NCBI GenBank assembly: GCA_910578715.1
Contig: CAJTRL010000005.1
Span: 34,491-98,490 of the forward strand
Length of the DNA stretch: 64,000 bases
Reading direction: 5' to 3'
Origin: an uncultured Lachnospiraceae bacterium
GTDB lineage: Bacteria > Bacillota > Clostridia > Lachnospirales > Lachnospiraceae
Positions within the stretch are counted from its first letter, which is position 1. Each line of letters opens with the position of its first letter. Below are positions 55,417-63,937 of this stretch, in pieces. Position numbers and translations under genes: made by a program. The notes under the pieces were generated by a model, which worked only from the letters and a program-made list of their open reading frames with translations, ran no database searches and was not told the DNA's origin.

Positions 55417-58194
55417 TTACATCATTTTCAGTTCTCCCGTTTTCTCTATTATGATATGTTCAATTTGCATCCCGCTTTCCGCAAAATACAGTTTCAGGTA
55501 ATTGCTGATATTGATAAAACCGCCCAGAGACTGCTCGAATTCAACATATTTTCCATCCGTTCCATTTAACGTAACGGTCCCCTGAAGCCGATTGTTCGCA
55601 AAAACAGAGACCGATACCTGGGCAAGCTCGGATGCGTTCACCTTCGCCCGGAAACGTATCTTATAAAAGCCCCGGCCCTTCGTATGAAGACCGCACAGAT
55701 AAGACTGGCCCTTGTTGGTATTGATTATGCTTCCGTCCATTTCCAGCCTTTCGTCCAGCGAATACCACTCCATATCCGCATCAGTCATTGTCTCTTCCGC
55801 CATATTCTCAGCCGCATCCAGTTCTTCTTTACTAAGCCGTCCGAGGCTCCTGTCCATCACAGGGGAGCGCATCAGAACATCCAGAATATTGACGGCGCAT
55901 CTGACCAGCTCGGCCCGCTTTAAGCTGCCGTTTTGCAGACATTCCGCCAGATTATCCCCGCCGGAGTTATTTTCTGCATCCTGAACCACCATATAGACGT
56001 CGTTCTGGCTCCTCACCATAGCCGCCGCATTTTCTCTTACCGCCTTGTGCCCTTCATCATTGATTTCTGCCCACCAGTCCGTCATTACCATGCCCTGATA
56101 GTGCCATTCTTCGCGAAGAATCGTGGTCAGCAGGTCATAATTTCCCGCCGTCCAGATTCCGTTAATGCCGCCGTACGTCGTCATAATCGCATAGGCGCCG
56201 CCTTCTTTTACCGCAATTTCAAAGCCTTTCAGATAAATTTCCCGCAGAGCCCGCTCCGAAACGACAGAATTGTACAGCCGGCGGTGATATTCCTGATTAT
56301 TTGCGGCAAAATGCTTCATCGCTCCCGTCACCTGGTATTTCCGCATACCCCGAATCTGCGCCGCCGCCATTTTACCGGAAAGCAGCGGGTCTTCCGAAAA
56401 ATATTCAAAATTCCGGCCGTTCAGCGGATGCCTGTGGATATTCATTCCCGGCCCGAGCAAAATATCAATGCGGTTTTTCCGAAGCTCCGCCCCTTCCATT
56501 TCATAAAGCTGCTCCACCAGTTCTTCGTTAAAGCTGCATGCCAGACAGGTTCCGTTCGGAAGGCAGAACGCATAAGTGCCGCAGTCCATACGGATGCCGG
56601 AAGGTCCGTCCGCACAGCACCCGCAAGGAATTCCATAGTCTTCCAGCGCTTTTGTGACACCGCCGAAAGCCGCCGCCGTTCCGGGCGTTACTTTGGGAGA
56701 ACACATGCCTTCGCCCCGGACGATGCCGCATAACTCCTCATCGCTGAGCTGTCCGACAAATTCTTCCATCGAAATTTTTTTATCATAAACATCCGCCAGC
56801 TTATATCCCCGGTTTCCCGTAAAAGGCACATCTTTTGCCCCGTCATTCTTCCTGTTCTTCGCTTTATCCGTTCGCTGTGGCGCCTTTTCCCAGACAAGCG
56901 CAAGCGTCCCGTCCGCCTTTTGCTCCGGCTTCATCCGGTCAAATTCCTCCACCGGAGCCAGCGCCTCCGTACAGCGTTCCAGAATCTCCGGCTTTTTCAG
57001 CTCCATCACGCCGGCAAGTCCGGCTCTTCTGATATCCGTGCCCACATAAAAATTATATTTCCCCGGCTCCAGCACATAACAGGATTTGTTTCCGGTCACG
57101 CCGCCGTCATCATAAGACGCCAGAAGATATTTTTTCACAGGAAGCGACAGCTCCTGTTCCTCTCCCGGTTTCAGGCACTTTGTTTTCGCAAATGCAACAA
57201 GGCTTCTGGCCGGCTTTCCAAGCTGTCCCTGGGGCGCTCCGGCATAAACCTGGACGACTTCTTTTCCCGCAAAATCGCCTGTATTTTTTACGCCTACATG
57301 AAAAATACAGCCTTCCTCCGTCGTTTCCATATTACAGCTCACTTCAAAGGTGGTATAAGAAAGACCGAAGCCGAACGGATACTGCACCTTATCCTTCGCC
57401 GCTTCAAAGGTTTCAAAATAACGATACCCCACATAGATATCTTCCGCATACCGGTTTCCCTCTTCACCGCCGAAATTGGCCGCCGCCGGATAATCTTTTT
57501 CCGCAAAGGCAATCGTATCCGCCAGCTTTCCACAGGGCGCCACTCTGCCCATCAGCACATCCGCCGCCGCATGGCCGCCTTCCATTCCTCCCTGCCAGGT
57601 ATAAAGAACAGCCTGAGGCCTGTAAGTCTCCACCCATTTCATATCCAGAATGCTGCCTACATTCAGCGCTACGACAACCCGGTCAAAGGCCGCGCATACC
57701 TGCTCGAGCATTTTCTCTTCGCCTTCCGAAAGATAATAACTCCCTCTTTCTGCTTTGGCATCCCGGTCTTCTCCCGCCGTGCGCCCGATGATGACCAGCG
57801 CAGCGTCACTGTCCGCAGCAGTCTTCCTGACAAGCGCTTCATCGAGCGGCATTTCTTCCTGGCTCCAGGGCTCCTGTGCCCAGCCCCGTCCCTGGTCAAA
57901 AGGATGTTCTTCCAGCCACTCCCGGTAGACCTGTTCCAGCTCCTGATTCAGCCGGAGTTTTTCTTCCTTTAACGCATCCAGTATGCCCACCACATATTTT
58001 GTATTGATTAAGCCGCCGGAACCCGTACCGCTTTTATAATAGTCGAACTGGATTCTCCCAAATACCGCCAGTCTTTCCCCTTCTTTGAACGGCAGTGCAT
58101 TCTGCTCATTCCGCAAAAGAACCACGCCTTCCGCCGCCGCTTTTCTTGCCATCTGCGCATATGCGTCCCAGTCTATTTCGTATCTGTTCTTCAT
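55417..58194 (-). CDS. Glycoside hydrolase family 3 with inverted domain order
   Basis: 925 residues, no signal peptide. The alpha/beta-sandwich and fibronectin-III-like regions come first (EGVVLLRNEQNALPFKEGE, VVVALNVGSILDM, YPFGFGLSYTTFEV, GKEVVQVYAGAP), and the TIM barrel second (about 445-790: CCADGPSGIRMD, GPGMNIHRHPLNGRNFEYFSEDP, KHFAANNQEYH, and VMTDWWAEIND with the nucleophile Asp). Normal GH3 enzymes, such as the one at 24015, have the reverse order. Circularly permuted GH3 enzymes are known from rumen clostridia. A C-terminal beta-rich region (about 800-925) resembles a carbohydrate-binding jelly roll. Cytoplasmic breakdown of beta-glucosides is likely. Confidence 0.93.
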   Translation of the reverse strand: MKNRYEIDWDAYAQMARKAAAEGVVLLRNEQNALPFKEGERLAVFGRIQFDYYKSGTGSGGLINTKYVVGILDALKEEKLRLNQELEQVYREWLEEHPFDQGRGWAQEPWSQEEMPLDEALVRKTAADSDAALVIIGRTAGEDRDAKAERGSYYLSEGEEKMLEQVCAAFDRVVVALNVGSILDMKWVETYRPQAVLYTWQGGMEGGHAAADVLMGRVAPCGKLADTIAFAEKDYPAAANFGGEEGNRYAEDIYVGYRYFETFEAAKDKVQYPFGFGLSYTTFEVSCNMETTEEGCIFHVGVKNTGDFAGKEVVQVYAGAPQGQLGKPARSLVAFAKTKCLKPGEEQELSLPVKKYLLASYDDGGVTGNKSCYVLEPGKYNFYVGTDIRRAGLAGVMELKKPEILERCTEALAPVEEFDRMKPEQKADGTLALVWEKAPQRTDKAKNRKNDGAKDVPFTGNRGYKLADVYDKKISMEEFVGQLSDEELCGIVRGEGMCSPKVTPGTAAAFGGVTKALEDYGIPCGCCADGPSGIRMDCGTYAFCLPNGTCLACSFNEELVEQLYEMEGAELRKNRIDILLGPGMNIHRHPLNGRNFEYFSEDPLLSGKMAAAQIRGMRKYQVTGAMKHFAANNQEYHRRLYNSVVSERALREIYLKGFEIAVKEGGAYAIMTTYGGINGIWTAGNYDLLTTILREEWHYQGMVMTDWWAEINDEGHKAVRENAAAMVRSQNDVYMVVQDAENNSGGDNLAECLQNGSLKRAELVRCAVNILDVLMRSPVMDRSLGRLSKEELDAAENMAEETMTDADMEWYSLDERLEMDGSIINTNKGQSYLCGLHTKGRGFYKIRFRAKVNASELAQVSVSVFANNRLQGTVTLNGTDGKYVEFEQSLGGFINISNYLKLYFAESGMQIEHIIIEKTGELKMM

Positions 58195-58215
58195 CCTCAG
58201 ACCTCCTGAAAAAAT

Positions 58216-58261
58216 AATATCATGGACAGAGGTTATCTTATCCTCCGTGCCTATGATATCA
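58216..58261 (-). other. Imperfect hairpin in the leader of the GH3-ptsI operon
   Basis: An arm beginning TATCATGG near 58218 pairs with a CTATGATAT arm near 58251-58259, enclosing AGAGG/CCTCC. It lies 20 bases before the GH3 ribosome binding site and might affect expression. Confidence 0.45.
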
Positions 58262-58359
58262 TCATAACAAATATAGCTAACACTTTCTATTATATTTTTA
58301 TAATAAATAATTTTTCTGAAAACACTGGAAAACCTGTTTCATTCCATTTGCTGATTTGT

Positions 58360-58365
58360 TATAAT
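58360..58365 (+). promoter_or_regulatory. -10 element upstream of the GGDEF gene
   Basis: TATAAT with a weak -35 (TTTCAT at 17 bases). Transcription from here would include both repeat units in a leader of about 118 bases. The rest of 58195-58393 holds the divergent GH3 leader and no gene. Confidence 0.5.
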
Positions 58366-58393
58366 GAATGAATAAGCGCGATGAAAGAAAATT

Positions 58394-58489
58394 GTCTGCT
58401 AAAGCAGACGGATGGGTTAATGTTGAAAGATAAAGCACTTTCAACTTTTGATTAAAATGTCTGCTAAAGCAGACGGACGGGTGTAAAAA
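58394..58489 (+). repeat. 65-bp repeat array ahead of the GGDEF gene
   Basis: Hairpins GTCTGCTAAAGCAGAC at 58394-58409 and 58459-58474, exactly 65 bases apart, with GTTGAAAG/CTTTCAAC (58422-58429, 58438-58445) between them. The second unit continues GGACGGGTGTAAAAA and then the ATG of the GGDEF gene. Same family and same orientation towards the gene as the array at 53594-53764. Confidence 0.92.
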
Positions 58490-60229
58490 ATGAAGAGCAA
58501 TAATATACACGAGATTATACTGAACAGGGACAATCTGCACATTATTTCCGCAGACGCGGCATTTTACGCTTTTATGGGAGAACGGCTGTATGTTCCTTTT
58601 GAAAAGTTTATCATAGAAGAAGATAAAAAAATTTTTTATCAGAAATTCTGCGAATGCACCGGCGAACGCTTTATAATACGCCTGACGGGTGACAACGGAA
58701 ACCGCGGCTGCTATTTCTCCCGCATCAAAAAAGGACCGTCCGAAGACAGCGTTGCGGTTCTTCTTCTTTATGCGGAAGGACTTGTCGAAATACGAAATCA
58801 GCTGAAAAAAACCGTGTCCATTAGAAATGCTGTCCTGGAAATGTATGGAGATACTTATTTTGAATATGAACCGAAAAGCAATGCGCTCCGCATCTACACG
58901 GTGGAAAAGCGCGAACAGACTTTAGAATGCTTACTTCTTGAAGAATTTGAGCAGCGCCTTATCGCGCATGCTGATGAGCAGCAGCAGAAAGATGTCCATG
59001 AGCTGATTACCAATATAAAAACCGGTGCGCGCAGATTTGAAATGCGCGCGGATAAAAACCTGCTCGATGACAACGGCGCGGACTGTCTGATGACGATAAA
59101 CGCAATGTCCCTTTACGAAAAGGGCGTATTTTCCATTACCGTAGGCTGCATTCATATAGGGAGAGACTTTGGACAGGAGATTCAGCGGAAGGTCGAAGTG
59201 GATTCGCTGACCGGTCTGCTCGCGAAAGCCGATATCACACGAATTGCAACCGACCTTATCAATGTCCGGAAAGTCAGAGGAATCACGCTGGCGATTGTCG
59301 ATATCGACTATTTCAAAAAAGTAAACGACACCTACGGCCATATGTGCGGAGACGAAGTTCTCGTAAAGGTTGCCGGAATCATGGAAAAAGAAGTCGGGGA
59401 AGATGGAATTGTCGGGCGCATCGGCGGGGATGAATTTCTGATTATCTTTTACCGCGCAGATAATATGGAGCACATGCGGGAACGGCTGAAATGTATCAAA
59501 AATAATGTGAAAACTTCTTTTCCTCCAAATGTAGAGGGCCAGCCGGCCATTACGCTTTCTATGGGCTGCGCGGCTTATCCGAAAGATGCCGATAATTATG
59601 AAAATGTATTCTTTCTTGCAGATTTTGCCTTATACCGCGCCAAAGAAAAAGGCCGCGACAGATATATTATTTTTGATAAAGACAAGCACGGAAACCCGGA
59701 AGAAATTCGGAACATGACCAATTCCGGCAACCGGATTGACAGCCGGGGAAATATGTCGATGGGCGATATCCTTTGTGTTATGATGGATACAGTATACAGT
59801 GGGGAATCTTATCCGCTGGAAAAACTCTTAGACGATTTTGTCATCAACTTCGGGATTCAGAGAGTCATGATACATGCCGGTTCTCCTTATCATATTACAA
59901 ATATTGCGGGAGAGCAGCGGCCCTCCTCCGAACTGATTTCCCGGACGGAACATTATATAAATCTGGAAGGCTATCAGCAGCTGTTCGACGGCTCCGGCCT
60001 TCTGTTTATGAATAATGTAAAGTTTCTGGAAGACAAACTGCCGGAAGTATACGAATTATTCGGGGAACTGAGTATTTATTCTCTGATTCAGATAAGGCTC
60101 CGGGATAAAAACGGAACGCCTACAGTCTTAAGCCTTGAATCGGTAAAAAGAACGACGACCTGGAACCGCTCGAATCTTCTCTATTATCGTTTGTTTGCCA
60201 AAATACTTTCCGAATATGTGCTTTCATAA
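58490..60229 (+). CDS. Diguanylate cyclase-type GGDEF protein with N- and C-terminal sensor regions
   Basis: 579 residues. Residues 1-110 resemble a PAS domain (IILNRDNLHIISADAAFYAF), and 115-225 a second one. The GGDEF domain runs from about 235 (VDSLTGLLAKADI, LAIVDIDYFKKVNDTYGHMCGDEVL) to 400 with an intact RIGGDEFLIIFYRA; no RxxD site before it. Residues 420-579 look GAF-like. No membrane helix, so a soluble c-di-GMP-producing enzyme is likely. Its ribosome binding site is part of the 65-bp repeat. Second GGDEF enzyme in the window, unrelated in flanking domains to the one at 34722. Confidence 0.9.
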   Translation: MKSNNIHEIILNRDNLHIISADAAFYAFMGERLYVPFEKFIIEEDKKIFYQKFCECTGERFIIRLTGDNGNRGCYFSRIKKGPSEDSVAVLLLYAEGLVEIRNQLKKTVSIRNAVLEMYGDTYFEYEPKSNALRIYTVEKREQTLECLLLEEFEQRLIAHADEQQQKDVHELITNIKTGARRFEMRADKNLLDDNGADCLMTINAMSLYEKGVFSITVGCIHIGRDFGQEIQRKVEVDSLTGLLAKADITRIATDLINVRKVRGITLAIVDIDYFKKVNDTYGHMCGDEVLVKVAGIMEKEVGEDGIVGRIGGDEFLIIFYRADNMEHMRERLKCIKNNVKTSFPPNVEGQPAITLSMGCAAYPKDADNYENVFFLADFALYRAKEKGRDRYIIFDKDKHGNPEEIRNMTNSGNRIDSRGNMSMGDILCVMMDTVYSGESYPLEKLLDDFVINFGIQRVMIHAGSPYHITNIAGEQRPSSELISRTEHYINLEGYQQLFDGSGLLFMNNVKFLEDKLPEVYELFGELSIYSLIQIRLRDKNGTPTVLSLESVKRTTTWNRSNLLYYRLFAKILSEYVLS

Positions 60230-60296
60230 GCAGCTTCCTAAAATGTCAGAATAAATTAGCAGACGGTTTTATCCCGGAAAGGAGTATGTTAATATT

Positions 60297-60689
60297 ATGG
60301 GCTACATCCAGCACAAAGCGGAGGAATCTCTTGAGGATTATCTTGAAACAATACTCATCCTGAGCAGGCGCCTTTCTGCGGTGCGCTCCATCGACGTAGC
60401 GACCGAACTGAATTATTCAAAACCAAGCGTGAGCGTCGCTGTGAAAAATCTGAAAAACCGCGCATATATCACCGTTTCAGAAGACGGTTATCTTCATCTG
60501 ACGGACGAAGGACGTAAAATCGCGGAAAGCGTCTATGAACGCCACACTCTGTTGACAGACTGGCTGGTTTATCTGGGCGTTGACCCCAAAATTGCCGCCG
60601 GCGATGCCTGTAAAATGGAACATGATATCACACCGGAGAGCTATGAAGCGATGAAAAAATGTATTTTATCCGTTTTAGGCCGCAGCTAA
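60297..60689 (+). CDS. DtxR/MntR-family metal-dependent regulator
   Basis: 130 residues. Winged helix (SLEDYLETILILSRRLSAVRSIDVATELNYSKPSVSVAVKNL, core DVATELNYSKPSVS) followed by the helical metal-binding and dimer domain (ERHTLLTDWLVYLGVDPKIAAGDACKMEHDITPESYEAM) with the family's Glu, Cys, Glu and His ligands. No C-terminal SH3 domain, as in MntR. It is convergent with feoB and likely represses the feo operon when iron (or manganese) is sufficient, through the TTAGTTA-type palindromes there. Start after GGAAAGGAG. Confidence 0.92.
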   Translation: MGYIQHKAEESLEDYLETILILSRRLSAVRSIDVATELNYSKPSVSVAVKNLKNRAYITVSEDGYLHLTDEGRKIAESVYERHTLLTDWLVYLGVDPKIAAGDACKMEHDITPESYEAMKKCILSVLGRS

Positions 60690-60704
60690 AAAGAGCCGGT
60701 AGAA

Positions 60705-60737
60705 ATATGGCAGCCCGGGTAAACCGGACTGCCATAT
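60705..60737. terminator. Bidirectional hairpin between the DtxR gene and feoB
   Basis: ATATGGCAG (60705-60713) pairs with CTGCCATAT (60729-60737) with an inner CCGG stem. Short T-rich stretches follow on both sides. Confidence 0.7.
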
Positions 60738-60744
60738 ATTTTGC

Positions 60745-63147
60745 TTATCTTGCCATTTTTAATTTCACGTTTTTTGACAGCTTTTCCGCCTCTTTGTACG
60801 GCCGAAACAGCATGTAAATCATAATGCCGAGAACAACGATTGCCGCGAGTAAACCGATGACATTCAGATTTCCGGTGAATGCAGAACTAATCTGGTATAC
60901 CATCAGCGCCGCCGCATAAGCCAACCCGCACTGGTAGCCGATTGCAAACCAGGTCCATTTTGCATTGTTCATTTCCCGCCTGATTGCACCGATTGCCGCA
61001 AAACAGGGCGCGCACAAAAGATTGAATACCAGGAAGGAATATCCCGCCGCCATGCTGAAGTTCGCCGCAATCTCAGGCCATCCGCCTGGATAAAGAATGC
61101 CCATCGTGCCGACGATATTTTCCTTCGCAACAAGCCCTGTAACAGACGCCACCGCCGCCTGCCAGTTTCCCCATCCCAGCGGTATGAAAATCCATGCAAT
61201 CGCGCTGCCCGCTGCCGCAAGGAGCGACTGGTCCATTTCCTCTTCGCCGAGCATTCGGAAACCCTCCTGAGTAAATCCGAAATAAGTCGTAAACCAGATA
61301 ACAATAGTAGAGAGCAGGATAATCGTCCCCGCCTTCTTAATGAAAGACCATCCGCGTTCCCACATGGAGCGCAGTACATTCCCCGCCGTAGGCATATGGT
61401 AAGCCGGAAGCTCCATAACAAAAGGCGCCGGCTCTCCGGAAAACATCCTGGTTTTCTTTAACATAATACCGGAAATGATAATCGCCGCCATGCCCACAAA
61501 ATATGCGCTTGTAGCCACCCATGCGGAGCCTCCGAAAATCGCTCCCGCAATCATGGAGATAAACGGAACTTTTGCACCGCAGGGAATAAATGTAGTCGTC
61601 ATAATGGTCATACGGCGGTCTCTTTCATTTTCAATCGTTCTCGACGCCATGATGCCCGGAATGCCGCATCCGGTTCCGATGAGCATCGGAATAAAGGATT
61701 TGCCGGATAATCCGAACTTACGGAAAATACGGTCAAGCACAAACGCAATGCGCGCCATATAGCCGCACGCCTCCAGAAAGGCAAGCAACAGGAACAATAC
61801 AAGCATCTGCGGCACAAACCCAAGCACCGCACCCACACCGGCTACGATACCGTCATTAATCAGGCCTGCAAGCCAGTCTGCCGTGCCCACAGTCTCAAGC
61901 GCATTTCCTACAAGCACCGGAATGCCGGGTACCCATACGCCGTAATCCGCCGGGTCAGGCTCATCGCCGTACTGTTCCATTATTGCAAGCGCATCTTCGT
62001 ACTCTGCAAGAGATGCCGTTTCAACCGTTACCTCCAGCGTTTCATCATCCGCTATTTCATATGGAAAATCACCCACTGGAGCCTCGCCGTTTTCTTCCGC
62101 ATAAGCATCATAGCCATCCACAATAAGCGCCGCATCCCCGTATTCTTCAGCCGCATCCCCGTATGCAGAAGAGCCGATACCGAGCAGATGGAAGCCGTCT
62201 CCAAACAGGCCGTCATTTGCCCAGTCCGTTGCCGCAGTTCCTACCGTTACCATCGAAATATAATAAACCAAAAACATGATAACCGCAAAAATCGGAAGCC
62301 CCAGAAAACGATTTGTAACAATCCTGTCAATTTTATCGGAATTTGTCATTTTTCCCGCCGACTTTTTTTTCAGACATCCTTTGATGATGCTTCCAATATA
62401 AATATATCTCTCGTTAGTGATAATGGACTCCGCATCATCATCCATTTCCTCCTCAGCCGCTTTAATATCCGTTTCAATGTGAGAAAGAACGGTTTCACTC
62501 AGGTTCAGCTGCTCTAAAACCTTGTCGTCCCGCTCAAACAGCTTGATGGCATACCAGCGCTGCTCATTTTCCGGCAGTCCATGTACTGCCGCCTCTTCAA
62601 TATGGGCAAGTGCATGCTCAACCGTTCCGGAAAAGGCATGCAGCGGAACAGTCTTTCCGTTTTTTGCCGCGTCGATTGCGGCTTCCGCGGCTTCCACAAT
62701 GCCGTTTCCTTTCAGCGCGGATATCTCTACCACCTTACATCCCAAAGTTCTCGACAGTTCCCCTGTGTTAATCCTGTCACCGTTTTTTGCCACCACATCC
62801 ATCATGTTAATGGCAACGACAACCGGAATGCCAAGCTCGGTGAGCTGTGTGGTCAGATACAGATTTCTCTCCAGGTTTGTACCGTCAACAATATTTAAAA
62901 TCGCATCAGGCCGTTCGCCAGTCAGATAATTTCTTGCCACCACTTCCTCCAGCGTGTAGGGAGAAAGGGAGTAAATACCAGGTAAGTCGGTAATCGTCAC
63001 GTCGTTATGTTTTTTTAACTTTCCTTCCTTCTTTTCCACCGTAACACCCGGCCAGTTCCCTACAAACTGATTGGAACCGGTCATGGCATTGAACAGCGTT
63101 GTCTTTCCACAGTTCGGGTTACCCGCAAGGGCAATTCGCATATTCAT
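60745..63147 (-). CDS. feoB: Ferrous iron transporter FeoB
   Basis: 800 residues from ATG 63147 (MNMRIALAGNPNCGKT), behind AAGGAG. The N-terminal GTPase domain has G1 GNPNCGKTT, G3 DLPGIYSL and G4 NMMD, followed by the helical spacer. The membrane part has two Gate domains with conserved Cys (IGTGCGIPGIMASRT and LCAPCFAAIGAIRREMNNAKW). Between the first helices lies an inserted acidic, extracytoplasmic segment (about residues 330-415: DAAEEYGDAALIVDGYDAYAEENGE), seen in clostridial FeoB. Imports Fe2+. Last gene of feoA-feoA-feoB. Confidence 0.96.
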   Translation of the reverse strand: MNMRIALAGNPNCGKTTLFNAMTGSNQFVGNWPGVTVEKKEGKLKKHNDVTITDLPGIYSLSPYTLEEVVARNYLTGERPDAILNIVDGTNLERNLYLTTQLTELGIPVVVAINMMDVVAKNGDRINTGELSRTLGCKVVEISALKGNGIVEAAEAAIDAAKNGKTVPLHAFSGTVEHALAHIEEAAVHGLPENEQRWYAIKLFERDDKVLEQLNLSETVLSHIETDIKAAEEEMDDDAESIITNERYIYIGSIIKGCLKKKSAGKMTNSDKIDRIVTNRFLGLPIFAVIMFLVYYISMVTVGTAATDWANDGLFGDGFHLLGIGSSAYGDAAEEYGDAALIVDGYDAYAEENGEAPVGDFPYEIADDETLEVTVETASLAEYEDALAIMEQYGDEPDPADYGVWVPGIPVLVGNALETVGTADWLAGLINDGIVAGVGAVLGFVPQMLVLFLLLAFLEACGYMARIAFVLDRIFRKFGLSGKSFIPMLIGTGCGIPGIMASRTIENERDRRMTIMTTTFIPCGAKVPFISMIAGAIFGGSAWVATSAYFVGMAAIIISGIMLKKTRMFSGEPAPFVMELPAYHMPTAGNVLRSMWERGWSFIKKAGTIILLSTIVIWFTTYFGFTQEGFRMLGEEEMDQSLLAAAGSAIAWIFIPLGWGNWQAAVASVTGLVAKENIVGTMGILYPGGWPEIAANFSMAAGYSFLVFNLLCAPCFAAIGAIRREMNNAKWTWFAIGYQCGLAYAAALMVYQISSAFTGNLNVIGLLAAIVVLGIMIYMLFRPYKEAEKLSKNVKLKMAR

Positions 63148-63173
63148 AGTTTCCACTCCTTCCATTTCTGATA

Positions 63174-63187
63174 TTAGTTATAACTAA
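63174..63187. promoter_or_regulatory. Candidate iron-regulator operator before feoB
   Basis: TTAGTTATAACTAA is a perfect 14-bp palindrome between feoA and feoB. It resembles DtxR/MntR-type boxes and shares its half-site (TAACTAA) with 63814-63827. Confidence 0.65.
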
Positions 63188-63245
63188 CTATTGGTTTAAA
63201 AAGAAAGGGGATTCCCCCCACATAGCTATAAAACCAAAAAGTTCT

Positions 63246-63473
63246 TTATGAACTTTCGACTTCAATCATCTCCGCATCCGCTTTTCGGATAGAAAGTTCA
63301 TAACCGCGGATGGTCACCTCAATCGGGTCTCCCAAAGGCGCCACCTTACGGATTTGTACATCAACGCCCTTTGTCAGTCCCATGTCCATAATCCGGCGTT
63401 TGACCGCACCCTCGCCGTGTAGCTTTACCACCCGGACGGTATCGCCAATCTTTGCTTCTTTCAGTGTTTTCAT
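63246..63473 (-). CDS. feoA: FeoA family protein, second copy
   Basis: 75 residues, SH3-like: MKTLKEAKIGDTVRVVKLHGEGAVKRRIMDMGLTKGVDVQIRKVAPLGDPIEVTIRGYELSIRKADAEMIEV (core motifs GAVKRRIMDMGLT and LGDPIEVTIRGYELSIRKADA). FeoA binds the cytoplasmic part of FeoB and is needed for iron transport. 98 bases upstream of feoB. Confidence 0.95.
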   Translation of the reverse strand: MKTLKEAKIGDTVRVVKLHGEGAVKRRIMDMGLTKGVDVQIRKVAPLGDPIEVTIRGYELSIRKADAEMIEVESS

Positions 63474-63507
63474 TTTCAGCCCTTCCTCCTCATTCTCTTA
63501 TATTAGA

Positions 63508-63560
63508 AACATTAACAGCCCCTCACAGCGTTCCTTTCCGCTGGAAGGTGTCTTAATGTT
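63508..63560 (-). other. Inverted repeat between the two feoA genes
   Basis: AACATTAA (63508-63515) pairs with TTAATGTT (63553-63560), enclosing a GC-rich inner hairpin. It may modulate expression of the second feoA and feoB relative to the first. Confidence 0.5.
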
Positions 63561-63564
63561 CTGC

Positions 63565-63777
63565 TCAGACCATAATTTTCTGTGCCATTTCTCTGCTGAC
63601 CGCAATGCGGGAATCTTTCACGTTCACGATGACATTGCCACCGATGGCGTTTATGACCGTAACCGCCCCTCCCACAACAAAACCGAGAGTTTCCAGATGC
63701 GTCCGGACATCCTGCTTCCCTCCGATTTTTCTGATAATGTTTTCCTCTCCTACTTCTGCCAGTGTAAGCGGCATCAT
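63565..63777 (-). CDS. FeoA family protein, first copy
   Basis: 70 residues, start ATG 63777 (or ATG 63774) behind GGGAGG. SH3-like FeoA fold: LTLAEVGEENIIRKIGG, HLETLGFVVGGAVTVINAIGGNVIVNVKDSRIAVSREMAQKI (cores LETLGFVVG and VKDSRIAVSRE). Differs from the second FeoA; tandem feoA pairs before feoB are common in clostridia. First gene of the feo operon. Confidence 0.93.
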   Translation of the reverse strand: MMPLTLAEVGEENIIRKIGGKQDVRTHLETLGFVVGGAVTVINAIGGNVIVNVKDSRIAVSREMAQKIMV

Positions 63778-63813
63778 TCATTCCTCCCTTCCCAAATACA
63801 AGGCATTTTTGTA

Positions 63814-63827
63814 TTAGTATTAACTAA
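63814..63827. promoter_or_regulatory. Candidate iron-regulator half-palindrome before the feo operon
   Basis: TTAGTATTAACTAA, close to the perfect box at 63174 but with two changed positions. Confidence 0.5.
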
Positions 63828-63884
63828 CTCGATGTGTGAAACAATGGATGCCTGTCTTCTCCGGGCATCCTTACGAAAATTGTA

Positions 63885-63900
63885 GTTAGCATCTACTAAC
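63885..63900. promoter_or_regulatory. Candidate operator at the feo promoter
   Basis: GTTAGCATCTACTAAC: GTTAG and CTAAC arms around six bases. It is placed just downstream of the -10, where a repressor would block transcription. Confidence 0.6.
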
Positions 63901-63908
63901 CATATATT

Positions 63909-63937
63909 ATAATATGACGATACAAGAACTTTGTCAA
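63909..63937 (-). promoter_or_regulatory. Promoter of the feo operon
   Basis: On the minus strand TTGACA (63937-63932) and TATTAT (63914-63909) are 17 bases apart. The remaining sequence to 64000 shows no gene. Confidence 0.75.
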
